A stretch of 44,471 nucleotides of DNA, from the NCBI GenBank assembly GCA_004555765.1, contig SFHG01000020.1, forward strand, positions 1 through 44,471. The letters run 5' to 3'. This DNA comes from Bacteroidales bacterium. Its GTDB lineage: Bacteria; Bacteroidota; Bacteroidia; Bacteroidales; Porphyromonadaceae. Of this stretch, positions 1 through 8,202 are shown piece after piece; position 1 is the first letter of the stretch, and every line of letters begins with the position of its first letter. Position numbers and translations under genes: made by a program. Under the pieces are notes generated by a model. It worked only from the letters and a program-made list of their open reading frames with translations. It ran no database searches and had not been told where the DNA came from.

Positions 1-1423
1 CATGGATTTCATGATCTCTGCGAACTGCTCCGGGGTCACTGTCCAGTAGCGGGATGTCTTCGGGCTTGGGCGCCGTGAAAGGGTGGTGCATCGCATAGAA
101 ACGGTTGTCTTCTTCGTTCCACTCGAGGAGGGGAAAGTCGACGACCCAGAGGCAGGAAAAGACATTGGGGTCGAGGAGACCTTCTTTTTTTGCCACTTCG
201 AGACGCAGTGTCCCGAGCTGTACCCTGCACTTATCCGCCTTATCCCCGCTGATGATGAGGATAAGGTCGCCCTTTTCGGCACCGGCCTTTTGGGCGACGA
301 GAGAGAGCGCATCGGTATCGAAAAACTTATCCACGGAGCTCTTGAAAGTGCCGTCTTCCTTGACGCGGATGTACACGAGTCCTTTGGCTCCGACTTGCGG
401 GGTCTTGACGAAATCGGTGAGGGCATCGATCTCTTTGCGGGTATATTTGTCACCCCCTTTGACCACGATGCCGCCGATATACTCCGCCTCGTCAAAGACG
501 GAGAAAGAGTGCCCTTTTAGCACGCTCTCAAGCTCGACGATTTTCATCTCGAAGCGGGTATCGGGCTTGTCGGAGCCGTAGTACTTCATCGCATCCGCCC
601 ACTTCATCCTCGGGTATTTTTCGGTCTGTCGGATGCCGAGGATTTTCTCGAAAAGATACTTTGAGAGCCCCTCGAAAGTGGAAAGGATGTCTTCCTGCTC
701 CACAAAGCTCATTTCACAGTCTATCTGGGTGAACTCGGGCTGACGGTCGGCACGGAGATCCTCGTCACGGAAACACTTCACGATCTGGAAATAGCGGTCG
801 AAGCCGGCCACCATTAGGAGCTGCTTGAACGTCTGCGGCGATTGGGGTAGCGCATAAAACTCCCCGGGATTCATCCGCGACGGGACGACGAAATCGCGTG
901 CACCTTCAGGCGTGGATTTGATGAGAACCGGAGTCTCTACTTCGAGGAAGTCGAGGTTGTCAAGGTAGCTGCGGATCTCGATCGCCATACGGTGTCGGAG
1001 CTCGAGGTTCTTGCGGACCACTTCCCTGCGGAGGTCGAGGTAGCGGTACTTCATACGGATGTCGTCTCCTCCATCACTTTCGTTTTCGATGGTGAAGGGC
1101 GGTGTGACGGATTTATTGAGGACACGAAGTTCTTTGACTTCTACCTCTATTTCTCCTGTGGGGAGATTGGGGTTTTTGGCACTGCGCTCTGCCACGACGC
1201 CCTTGACTTGGAGGACAAACTCGCGTCCGAGCTTGGATGCCTCTTCGACGAGGGTGGGGGTCTGTTCTGCATTGAAAGTGAGCTGAGTGATGCCGTAGCG
1301 GTCTCTGAGGTCGATGAAGACCATCCCGCCGAGGGCTCTATTTTTTTGCACCCAACCCGCAAGTGTCACTTCACTGCCGGCATCGCTGAGGCGGAGACTG
1401 CCGCAAGTAGTCGTTCTGTACAT
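1..1423 (-). CDS. aspS: Aspartyl-tRNA synthetase, 3' end cut by window
   Basis: This class II synthetase charges tRNA-Asp. About 474 codons are visible, starting at ATG 1421-1423 (MYRTTTCGSLRLSD). The order is: N-terminal OB-fold anticodon-binding domain (roughly residues 1-110), motif 2 region with FRDEDLRADRQPEFTQID near residues 215-235, the bacterial-type GAD insert, and then the return to the catalytic core at HHPFTAPKPEDIPLLDSDPG. Motif 3 and the C-terminus lie outside the window. The last half-dozen residues (RDHEIH, positions 2-19) do not look like the family's usual VRANAYDMV continuation, which could be a sequence problem at the edge. The gene lies 77 nt downstream of the CNNM/CBS gene on the same strand and may be the last gene of that envelope operon. 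Confidence 0.95.
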   Translation of the reverse strand, partial: MYRTTTCGSLRLSDAGSEVTLAGWVQKNRALGGMVFIDLRDRYGITQLTFNAEQTPTLVEEASKLGREFVLQVKGVVAERSAKNPNLPTGEIEVEVKELRVLNKSVTPPFTIENESDGGDDIRMKYRYLDLRREVVRKNLELRHRMAIEIRSYLDNLDFLEVETPVLIKSTPEGARDFVVPSRMNPGEFYALPQSPQTFKQLLMVAGFDRYFQIVKCFRDEDLRADRQPEFTQIDCEMSFVEQEDILSTFEGLSKYLFEKILGIRQTEKYPRMKWADAMKYYGSDKPDTRFEMKIVELESVLKGHSFSVFDEAEYIGGIVVKGGDKYTRKEIDALTDFVKTPQVGAKGLVYIRVKEDGTFKSSVDKFFDTDALSLVAQKAGAEKGDLILIISGDKADKCRVQLGTLRLEVAKKEGLLDPNVFSCLWVVDFPLLEWNEEDNRFYAMHHPFTAPKPEDIPLLDSDPGAVRRDHEIH

Positions 1424-1500
1424 AAGATTTAAGACGCTTATATGTGGGTTCTATGATTTTTGTTGTCGTGGATAAGTCCGGGAGAAACTGTGGCGAAAAA

Positions 1501-2760
1501 TTATTCCCCTGTCCGTTTGAGCTTGACGAGCGTGACCTTATTTCCCGTAGCTCGGAGGATATGTGCCTCGAAGTTTGGAGGAAGACTGATGACATCGCCA
1601 CGCTTCGGGATGCCCTGATTGATGTTCAGTATATAGCCTGCCATGGTGAGGTATTCGTCGCTCTCGGGGAGGTTGAGGTCAAACTTCTCGTTGATCTGGT
1701 CGATTTCTGCCCGTCCGCTCACGATGTATTCGTTTTCGTCCGTTTGTCTCAGCATCACCCGATCTTTGTCGTGTTCGTCCTCTATCTCCCCAAAGATTTC
1801 CTCCACGATGTCCTCAAGGGTCACGATGCCGGCGGTGCCACCGAGCTCATCCACCACGATGGCGATGTTTTTTTTCTTCGAGAGAAGCGTCTTCATCACC
1901 TTCTCTGCGGGCAACGACTCGGGTATGTATATCGTCTGCTTGATGTGCGTGTGCCAATCAGAGCCGTCGGTGGCACACTTGAACATCTCAATGGTGTGGA
2001 TGTAGCCGATGATGTCGTCGATGGTGTCGTTGTAGACGAGGATCTTGGAGAATCCGGTCTTCGTGAAGAGCTTGATGAGATCCTCGATCGTGTCGCTTTG
2101 CTCGACGGCGGCGATCTCGTTGCGGGGCACAAGGCAATCGCGGACTTTCAGTTCTGAGAAGTCGAGTGCGTTTTGCAGAAGTCGGGCTTCCGACACCACA
2201 GAAGCTTCGTCCGTGACGTTGCTTTCGATGTAGTAGTCAAGGTCCACTTTGCTCAGCGGCATTACCGCAGACTTCGTGCCTTTTACGCCCATCACTTTAA
2301 GCACCAACCACGTGATGCCATTAGTGAAGAGCGTGACCGGAGAGAGGAGGATGTAGATGAGGAAAAGCAGCGGAGACTCGACGCGCAGGAAATCGTTCGG
2401 ACGCATCCTGGCGAGCATCTTTGGGAGGTATTCCCCGAAGATAATGACGACAGCCGTGGAGACGAGGGTCTGCAGGATGAGGACGACAAGGTCGCTGCCA
2501 AAAATACTTTTGAGTACGGGCTCGAGCGCCATCGCGAAGAGCGTACCGTAGAGGACGTTTACGATGTTATTTCCGACGAGAATCATCGTAATGTACCTGC
2601 CAGGCCTCCTGAAGAAGAATGACTGGATATTGGGAATCGTCTTGCCTTTCTCTTTATCAAGCTCCGCCTGAAGCCTGTCGGCAGAGAGGTAGGCAATCTC
2701 TCCGGAGGAGAAAAAGGCAGAGGCAAGGATGGTGAGGACTATGAGGAGGAAAAGCATCAT
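1501..2760 (-). CDS. CNNM/CBS/CorC-HlyC family membrane protein (hemolysin-family, GldE-like)
   Basis: The 419-aa inner-membrane protein has a DUF21/CNNM N-terminal domain with about four hydrophobic segments (residues 1-25, 60-80, 85-115, 130-155). A CBS pair follows (about 200-325; VRDCLVPRNEIAAVE, then NIAIVVDELGGTAGIVTLED), and a C-terminal CorC_HlyC domain (about 340-419; YIVSGRAEIDQINEKF). Family members are implicated in divalent cation (Mg/Co) transport or membrane integrity, and GldE of gliding Bacteroidetes has this architecture. The start ATG overlaps the lptC stop by 4 bp (ATGA), so the two are translationally coupled. An exact substrate cannot be read from sequence, and no gliding genes lie nearby, so the GldE name is only a structural analogy. 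Confidence 0.85.
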   Translation of the reverse strand: MMLFLLIVLTILASAFFSSGEIAYLSADRLQAELDKEKGKTIPNIQSFFFRRPGRYITMILVGNNIVNVLYGTLFAMALEPVLKSIFGSDLVVLILQTLVSTAVVIIFGEYLPKMLARMRPNDFLRVESPLLFLIYILLSPVTLFTNGITWLVLKVMGVKGTKSAVMPLSKVDLDYYIESNVTDEASVVSEARLLQNALDFSELKVRDCLVPRNEIAAVEQSDTIEDLIKLFTKTGFSKILVYNDTIDDIIGYIHTIEMFKCATDGSDWHTHIKQTIYIPESLPAEKVMKTLLSKKKNIAIVVDELGGTAGIVTLEDIVEEIFGEIEDEHDKDRVMLRQTDENEYIVSGRAEIDQINEKFDLNLPESDEYLTMAGYILNINQGIPKRGDVISLPPNFEAHILRATGNKVTLVKLKRTGE

Positions 2761-3578
2761 CTCTCGGTATTCGTCTTTTTCTCTGCCGGGGTACTTGGCG
2801 CCGGAAGAGTCCGCGACAAAGTGTCGACCGGTAGGGACGTACCCGCCGGCGCGGGATGTCTCGGTCGCGGATCCGGCATGGGAGGTGCAGGGGTGGGTGC
2901 AGGGACTACCGATCCCGCGCCGGTCGGAGGCACCATCGGCGACGCACCCTCCTCGTCCTTGACGTCCATGTGACCACTCGAAGAGTACAGTTCGTACCTC
3001 GTCATTGTCTGATTACTCTTGAAGCCGTACTCGGCATACAGGTACTCGCCGAGCCCGCGCTCGATACGAACCGGATCGTGCGAATAGACCTCTTCATTTG
3101 CCTCGTCCCAGTACAGTGTCTCGGCGAAGAAGTGTTGCCCCGAGTGATTCATCACTTTTACGTTGTTTTTCAGCTCCCAGAGTCTCTTGTCCTGGTAGTA
3201 GTATGCGGTATCGGCATCGACCGAAGCCTGGACGTTGAAAGAGAGGTCGAACTGCTCGAGATGCAACCCTGCGGGAAAGACCCACTTCTTCTCAGGTTTG
3301 TCATACGTGTACCAGTACTTCGCCTGCAGCTTGTACTTGGTGATCCCGGAGTCTGAGATGAGGGTGTTGACATCGGTGGTAAAAGTGGTGTAGAGTACCG
3401 TGTCCAGGCCGGACACGGTGACATCTCCCGCCTCTTTCTTACAGGATCCCATAAGGAGGACGAAGCAAAACAAGAAGCAAGCACACTCCCGGAGATAGGG
3501 AGGTGCCGGCTTCTCTGTCTGTAAGATCCCGCGACCGTTCTCGGGTCGCGAAGTTTCTTTATTCGGGTCTTCTTCCAA
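2757..3578 (-). CDS. lptC: LPS export periplasmic protein LptC (lipoprotein form)
   Basis: LptC is the bitopic or lipid-anchored periplasmic part of the Lpt bridge carrying lipopolysaccharide to the outer membrane. The core (about residues 55-210) has the LptC/YrbK signature: VSGLDTVLYTTFTTDV, then YKLQAKYWY, then ELKNNVKVMNHSGQHFFAETLYWDEANEEVYSHDPVRI read in short blocks. A hydrophobic stretch ending LLMGSC gives a lipobox with Cys near residue 46. The open frame starts with TTG at 3576-3578, which leaves an unusually long polar leader before the signal; the true start is uncertain. The last ~65 residues form a proline/alanine-rich tail (PTPAPPMPDPRP) absent from the core fold. The gene sits between a TPR gene and the CNNM/CBS gene, a common Bacteroidetes arrangement. 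Confidence 0.85.
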   Translation of the reverse strand: MEEDPNKETSRPENGRGILQTEKPAPPYLRECACFLFCFVLLMGSCKKEAGDVTVSGLDTVLYTTFTTDVNTLISDSGITKYKLQAKYWYTYDKPEKKWVFPAGLHLEQFDLSFNVQASVDADTAYYYQDKRLWELKNNVKVMNHSGQHFFAETLYWDEANEEVYSHDPVRIERGLGEYLYAEYGFKSNQTMTRYELYSSSGHMDVKDEEGASPMVPPTGAGSVVPAPTPAPPMPDPRPRHPAPAGTSLPVDTLSRTLPAPSTPAEKKTNTER

Positions 3579-3617
3579 GCGATTTATTCGGTCAAAAGGA
3601 GTGTCTTGCCGGGCAGA

Positions 3618-4985
3618 TCACTTTACGCGAATCGTCGTCGTTTCTCCGATCCATCCACCTACGGTGAAAGATTGACCGGCCTTGAGATCGGGGTGCATAA
3701 AGATGTCTTCCTTCGCGGGATAATATCCGGCGTAGCGATTGATGATGCTATTTGCCTGAGCGGTCACGCTCGGATCAATGGACTTGGCTTGAGCCGCTTT
3801 GTCGACTACGAGACAGTAGACGATCCGCTGGCGGATGGGGTCATCGGGGTAAACGCTCTTGGCCGTGGCAGCGTACATGTTGGCGATGAGAAGCATCGGG
3901 GCACCGAAGCCTTTCTTATTGGCCATAGCGGAGTTGGCGTAGTTGCGAGCCGTGCTGTACTGACCTCTGTCATAAGCCATAACTGCGAGCATATAGTACA
4001 CTTCGCCTTTTTCGTTGGCATCCTTGCTCAAGGAGATGGCTTCGTTATAATACTTTTCTGCACGGGCAGTATTGCCTTCCTTGTATGCTTTCCCGGCGAT
4101 ACCGAGGGCAGCGGATGCAGAGGGTTCGATCTGGTACATCGCTTCGGAGGCTGCGAAATAAAGATTGCTTTCGGTGCAACCTACGCTGCCGAGGAGACTG
4201 AGCACGGTCTGGAGGAACTCCTTGTCCGTCTTCTTCTCTGCGATCTGTGGTCCGTAGATCTTTTCCATCGTCGCGCAGTCCGCGGCACCACTGGCCGCGA
4301 ATGCGGCTTCAGCCGATTGCTTGAAGCCTTCGTAGTTCTTCACGGCGTCGGTGTTGCCATTGGCTTCGGCCGCTGAGATAGCCTGTTTGTAGAAGTCGTC
4401 CACCATAAAGTGATCCTTCACGTAGGTATCCTTATGCGCGGGATCCTTGGAGAGTTTGACGAGGGAAGAGTAGCTGTAATAGTAGAGCGCCAAAGGGTCG
4501 GTCTTCTCTTTCTTTTCCGCTACCACGGGCTTAAGCCAATCGTAGATCTTGGTGTAGTCTGCCTTATCGCCGAAGTACTTGATGTAGTCGTCTATTTTGC
4601 TGCCGAGGATGTAGTCGGTGCCATAGTCGGGGTCGTCACCAAAGTATTTGATGCGGTTGTCGTAGACTCCCATCAGTTCGCCAATGAACTTCTGCTTCTC
4701 TTCCGGAGTCTTTGCGTGTTCGATATTGTCTTTGATGATGTCTACGCCATCAATGTAGATGTCCTTGGTCTGGGCGGGATAGTTGTCGTATATCTTTTTC
4801 CAGAAATTGTAGGCATCGACGTAATTGTTGCTCTTCTTATAGGTCTTGTAGTAAGCGGTGTTCTTGACATAGTTGATGCTGTCCTCCGCAGACTTAAAAC
4901 CGGTTTTGTCGGATACATTCGATTGAGCAAAAGACATAGCCCCTATCGAAAGCATAGCGACAAAGGATAGTAGTAACTTTTTCAT
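3618..4985 (-). CDS. Secreted tetratricopeptide-repeat protein
   Basis: The 455-aa protein has a clear signal peptide (MKKLLLSFVAMLSIGAMSFAQ, cleavage after about residue 20), so it works in the periplasm or at the outer membrane. The rest is helical; TPR-type units are readable near the C-terminal half (AALGIAGKAYKEGNTARAEKYYNEAI, then MLAVMAYDRGQYSTARNYANSAM, read in parts). The C-terminus ends in a short beta-like segment (FTVGGWIGETTTIRVK). It lies between the FadL-like barrel gene (134 nt upstream) and lptC (39 nt downstream) on the same strand. That position fits a role in envelope assembly, but the function itself is inferred from context only. Confidence 0.8.
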   Translation of the reverse strand: MKKLLLSFVAMLSIGAMSFAQSNVSDKTGFKSAEDSINYVKNTAYYKTYKKSNNYVDAYNFWKKIYDNYPAQTKDIYIDGVDIIKDNIEHAKTPEEKQKFIGELMGVYDNRIKYFGDDPDYGTDYILGSKIDDYIKYFGDKADYTKIYDWLKPVVAEKKEKTDPLALYYYSYSSLVKLSKDPAHKDTYVKDHFMVDDFYKQAISAAEANGNTDAVKNYEGFKQSAEAAFAASGAADCATMEKIYGPQIAEKKTDKEFLQTVLSLLGSVGCTESNLYFAASEAMYQIEPSASAALGIAGKAYKEGNTARAEKYYNEAISLSKDANEKGEVYYMLAVMAYDRGQYSTARNYANSAMANKKGFGAPMLLIANMYAATAKSVYPDDPIRQRIVYCLVVDKAAQAKSIDPSVTAQANSIINRYAGYYPAKEDIFMHPDLKAGQSFTVGGWIGETTTIRVK

Positions 4986-5119
4986 CTCTTATTCTGCTTT
5001 AAAGTTTATAGTTTCGTGCCTATGTAGTTTTCTTGCCGCCACCTTGCGGGCAAGCTGTTTCATCCTGTTATTATTATGACGGGCAAAATACCCAGAGGTT
5101 TATTCCGCCCTTCTTTGCA

Positions 5120-6433
5120 TCAGTATATCTTCAGCTCCCTGAACCACGTCTCGTTAAACGTCACCGAGAGCGAGAGACGGAGTACGTCGTTTGTGAGCGG
5201 CGTACCCTTCCCCGCAAAGGAGTGGGTGTAGTCCAGTCCCAGATTGATGATGGAGGGTCTGTCTCCTCCGAAGAAGTTCACCGGCATCCCTATGCCGAAA
5301 GAGGCTCCCACGTTATGCATTCTGTCGATGCCCTGCGTGGCGAGATAGCTGCCGGCATAATTGAGTCCGAAGCGGTACTTCATCACTTTGCCGTAATCTC
5401 TCGAGTAGGCATCCGGGATGAACTCGAATCCCAAGGCTGCCTTGTACGCATCCTTGAGCGAAACACCGTCACCGGTGAATACATTGACCGTCTTGCTCCA
5501 CATCGCGTAGGAGACATCCGCTGCCAGGGTGTACTTTCCGGGTCTATTCCAAGAGAAACCCGCGCCGATATCGTGAGGCATCGTGGTCTCGACCTGTACT
5601 TCCCTCTGCTTTATCGTCTGACGAAGCGGGTCATTGACGTTGTTGCTCGTCACTTCCGTAAAAATCGGATTGATCCTCAGTCCGGGCGCATATGTCACCC
5701 CAAAGACGAGGTTGTCTTTCTCCTTATTTCTCAACTCATAGCGGTACTGCACTCCGGCATCGAACCCCCAGTTCCCCATCTTGATTGTGTTGGTGAGGAC
5801 GGACTGAGAGAGTACGGTCGAGTTTGGGGTAGTGGCGACAGAGTGGGTCAGCGAGCCGAAGAGGTAATTGGCATTCGCGCCCACGAAGAGTCCGCCCCAC
5901 AGACGCACGGCAAGACCGGCATAGGCTTTCTGCAGAGACCCGCTACCCGTGAAGGTCTGCAACATTACGGTCCGGCTGCCTTCCGAAACGGGATTGGTAC
6001 TTGTAAGCCCGTAGCCGGCGGAGCTGAAAGGCTTGATGCCCGCGCTGAAGCCCACGATGTTTTTGTACAGCGGAAACTGCAGTGCCAAGTAGTCCAAGCC
6101 TCCGAGGAAAGAGGTGCGCTTCGCAGTGCCGTCGCTGAAATGTCCCATATTGACCGACACGCCGGCATCGATGAGAAACGACAGCGAATCCGTACCTGCA
6201 TAACCGGCAGGATTCTTGAGGTTAATAACCGTCGGGTCATTAACGCCGATACCTACACCGCCCATACTGCGCCAAGCGCCGGTGACACTCTCTTGGAGTG
6301 TGCCGAATCCCAATCTGGAGAGCGGATTGGACTGCATATCCTGTCCTTTCGCGCCGAGACCGATGAATAGGAGCAGGTAGGTCGCAAAGCAAGCGGACTT
6401 GAGCCGGGTGCCGAGATGGTAGTTTATTTTCAC
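5120..6433 (-). CDS. Outer-membrane beta-barrel protein, FadL/OMPP1-like
   Basis: The 437-aa protein starts at GTG 6431-6433 (reads MKINYHLG). A signal sequence follows (FATYLLLFIGLGAKGQ, cleavage near residue 30). The mature part begins NPLSRLGFGTLQ, a glycine/serine-rich N-terminus typical of Bacteroidetes FadL-type proteins (SMGGVGIGVNDP, NLKNPAGYAG). Alternating hydrophobic beta strands run to the end, and the last residue is aromatic (IY), as expected for barrel insertion by Bam. No in-frame ATG precedes the signal, which supports the GTG start. A -7 element (TACATTTG, minus strand at 6514-6521) lies about 80 nt upstream, so this is probably the first gene of the envelope operon running to aspS. 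The transported ligand is unknown. Confidence 0.8.
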   Translation of the reverse strand: MKINYHLGTRLKSACFATYLLLFIGLGAKGQDMQSNPLSRLGFGTLQESVTGAWRSMGGVGIGVNDPTVINLKNPAGYAGTDSLSFLIDAGVSVNMGHFSDGTAKRTSFLGGLDYLALQFPLYKNIVGFSAGIKPFSSAGYGLTSTNPVSEGSRTVMLQTFTGSGSLQKAYAGLAVRLWGGLFVGANANYLFGSLTHSVATTPNSTVLSQSVLTNTIKMGNWGFDAGVQYRYELRNKEKDNLVFGVTYAPGLRINPIFTEVTSNNVNDPLRQTIKQREVQVETTMPHDIGAGFSWNRPGKYTLAADVSYAMWSKTVNVFTGDGVSLKDAYKAALGFEFIPDAYSRDYGKVMKYRFGLNYAGSYLATQGIDRMHNVGASFGIGMPVNFFGGDRPSIINLGLDYTHSFAGKGTPLTNDVLRLSLSVTFNETWFRELKIY

Positions 6434-6513
6434 TATATAAAAATTGTCGCCTGTTTACAAGTCATTTGCGGGCTTTTGCCCCGCCGTCGCCACAACAAAG
6501 CTAACGGCTTCCG

Positions 6514-6521
6514 CAAATGTA
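6514..6521 (-). promoter_or_regulatory. Bacteroidetes -7 element for the envelope operon
   Basis: On the minus strand the bases read TACATTTG, matching the Bacteroidetes -7 consensus TAnnTTTG. This is about 80 nt upstream of the GTG start of the barrel gene. No convincing TTTG -33 element is visible at the right spacing. With the pgk element it makes 6434-6805 a divergent promoter region. Confidence 0.55.
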
Positions 6522-6660
6522 CCCATTTTTGGTTAGATGTCGGAAGCCGGTCCGGTCGGCTGATTTCTATTTCGTGCAACAGGTCTTCTCTTCCCGCACT
6601 CATCCTCCTAATCAAGGAAGCAGCTGCCTTGCTGCCTGCCAACGACTGATTAAAAAGGGG

Positions 6661-6668
6661 TATATTTG
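6661..6668 (+). promoter_or_regulatory. -7 element of pgk
   Basis: TATATTTG matches TAnnTTTG and is followed by GCAGAA. The predicted transcript start is near 6675, giving a leader of about 130 nt before the pgk ATG. A matching -33 TTTG is not evident. Confidence 0.6.
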
Positions 6669-6701
6669 CAGAATAAGAGACGCAAGAGGGTGTGGTCAAA
6701 A

Positions 6702-6722
6702 GTGTTTTGCGGGGCAAAACAC
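6702..6722 (+). promoter_or_regulatory. Perfect palindrome in the pgk leader
   Basis: GTGTTTTGC, a 3-base centre (GGG), then GCAAAACAC form a perfect 9-bp inverted repeat. It starts about 27 nt after the predicted transcript start and ends 83 nt before the pgk ATG. No T-run follows, so it is not an intrinsic terminator. It could be an operator for a dimeric repressor or a stable leader hairpin. Confidence 0.5.
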
Positions 6723-6805
6723 CGGGCATTCCTCCGGCGGATCGCTATTTCGACAACGACACAACATAAAATACAGATTCATTCAAACACACTACAAGAC
6801 AGCTC

Positions 6806-8062
6806 ATGGCAAAGATCGAACACTACAACTTCAGCGGAAAGAGAGTCTTCGTGCGTGTCGACTTCAATGTCCCGCTTGACGAAAACTTCCACATCACTGA
6901 TGACACCCGTATGCGCGCCGCCCTTCCGACGCTCAAAAAAATCATCGCAGACGGCGGTCGCCTCGTCATCGGCTCCCACCTCGGACGCCCGAAGAAAGTT
7001 GACCCCAAGTTTTCGCTCAAACACATCCTCGCCCACCTCGAAGAGCTGCTCGGCACTAAGGTTAAGTTTGCCGAAGACTGCGCCTCTTCCGAAGCGCTCG
7101 AGATGAGCAAGAACCTCAAAAACGGCGAAGTCCTGCTCCTCGAAAATCTCCGCTTTTATGCCGAAGAAGAAGGCAAACCGAGACTCTCCGACGATGCTAC
7201 GGACGAAGAAAAAGCAGCAGCCAAGAAGGAAGTCAAAGCCTCTCAGAAGGACTTTACCAAAAAACTCGCCGACCTCGCCGACGTCTATGTCAATGACGCC
7301 TTCGCCACCGCACACCGTGCGCATGCCTCCACGGCGCTTATCGCCGACTATTTCGACGGTGACCACAAGATGTTTGGCTACCTGATGGACAAGGAAGTCT
7401 CTGCGGTAAAGAAAGTGATGCAAAACATAGAGCGTCCTTTCACGGCCATTATGGGAGGATCCAAGGTCTCTACCAAGATCGAGATCATCCGCAACCTCCT
7501 CACCAAAGTCGACAACCTCATCCTCACGGGAGGTATGACCTATACCTTTATGAAAGCCAATGGCGGCAAGATCGGTAACTCCATCGTGGAAGACGATAAG
7601 CTCGACCTGGCTCTTGACCTCCAGAAGGAAGCAAAAGAAAAGGGCGTGAACCTGCTCTTGGGCACGGACTCCGTGATCGCGGACAAGTTCGACAACGAGG
7701 CTCAGAAGAAAATCGCACACAGTGACGGGATTCCCGACGGATGGATGGGGATGGACATCGGCACCGAGACACGGGAGATTTTCCGCAAAGCCATCCTCGA
7801 GTCCAAAACGATCCTCTGGAACGGTCCTGCGGGCGTCTTCGAGTTCGACAACTTCGGCGAAGGCACCAAGGCGATTGCGGAGGCGGTGGCCGAAGCGACT
7901 AAGAACGGCGCCTATTCGCTCGTCGGTGGCGGTGACTCCGTGGCCGCGGTCAATAAATACGGCTACGCCGATAAGGTGAGCTACGTCTCCACAGGCGGAG
8001 GTGCGCTCCTCGAAGCCATCGAAGGCAAAGAGCTTCCCGGTATCGCCGCCATCGAGAAGTAA
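6806..8062 (+). CDS. pgk: Phosphoglycerate kinase
   Basis: This cytosolic glycolytic enzyme moves phosphate between 1,3-bisphosphoglycerate and ADP. Its 418 aa are the usual length. Visible signatures are the substrate-binding N-terminus (RVDFNVPLDENFHITDDTRM read in parts, residues 17-36), the HLGRP block (about 58-62), FVNDAFATAHRAHAS-type sequence (about 150-172), IMGGSKVSTK (hinge and nucleotide site, about 215-224) and the C-terminal GGGDSVAAV loop. The start ATG follows AAGACAGCTC. The gene is expressed alone: a divergent promoter region lies upstream and a strong bidirectional hairpin terminator lies downstream, shared with the convergent phosphorylase gene. Confidence 0.97.
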   Translation: MAKIEHYNFSGKRVFVRVDFNVPLDENFHITDDTRMRAALPTLKKIIADGGRLVIGSHLGRPKKVDPKFSLKHILAHLEELLGTKVKFAEDCASSEALEMSKNLKNGEVLLLENLRFYAEEEGKPRLSDDATDEEKAAAKKEVKASQKDFTKKLADLADVYVNDAFATAHRAHASTALIADYFDGDHKMFGYLMDKEVSAVKKVMQNIERPFTAIMGGSKVSTKIEIIRNLLTKVDNLILTGGMTYTFMKANGGKIGNSIVEDDKLDLALDLQKEAKEKGVNLLLGTDSVIADKFDNEAQKKIAHSDGIPDGWMGMDIGTETREIFRKAILESKTILWNGPAGVFEFDNFGEGTKAIAEAVAEATKNGAYSLVGGGDSVAAVNKYGYADKVSYVSTGGGALLEAIEGKELPGIAAIEK

Positions 8063-8075
8063 TGATGTAATCCCA

Positions 8076-8169
8076 AAAGAGATACAGACCGAGGTGATCG
8101 CCCGGGTCTGTACCGGAAAGGAAAGAGACCCGTACCGAGACGATTCTCTCGGTACGGGTCTCTTTCTTC
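8076..8169. repeat. Dispersed palindromic repeat copy A; bidirectional terminator pgk/udp
   Basis: Two hairpins lie in tandem. The first pairs TACAGACC (8083-8090) with GGTCTGTA (8105-8112). The second is a perfect 16-bp stem (8125-8140 with 8147-8162, GAGACCCGTACCGAGA and its complement), extended by AAAG/CTTT and followed by T-rich TTTCTT. It sits between convergent genes, so it can terminate both. Module order and spacing closely match copy B at 29154-29242. Confidence 0.85.
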
Positions 8170-8202
8170 CACCTTTTCAGGTGAGGAGTATGCCGGGGTG
8201 CG

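Noticed and set aside
6433..6729. 98-codon minus-strand frame upstream of the barrel gene
   Set aside because: It covers the divergent promoter elements and the pgk leader palindrome and has no signature; a missing neighbouring gene (such as coaX) was considered but nothing matches.
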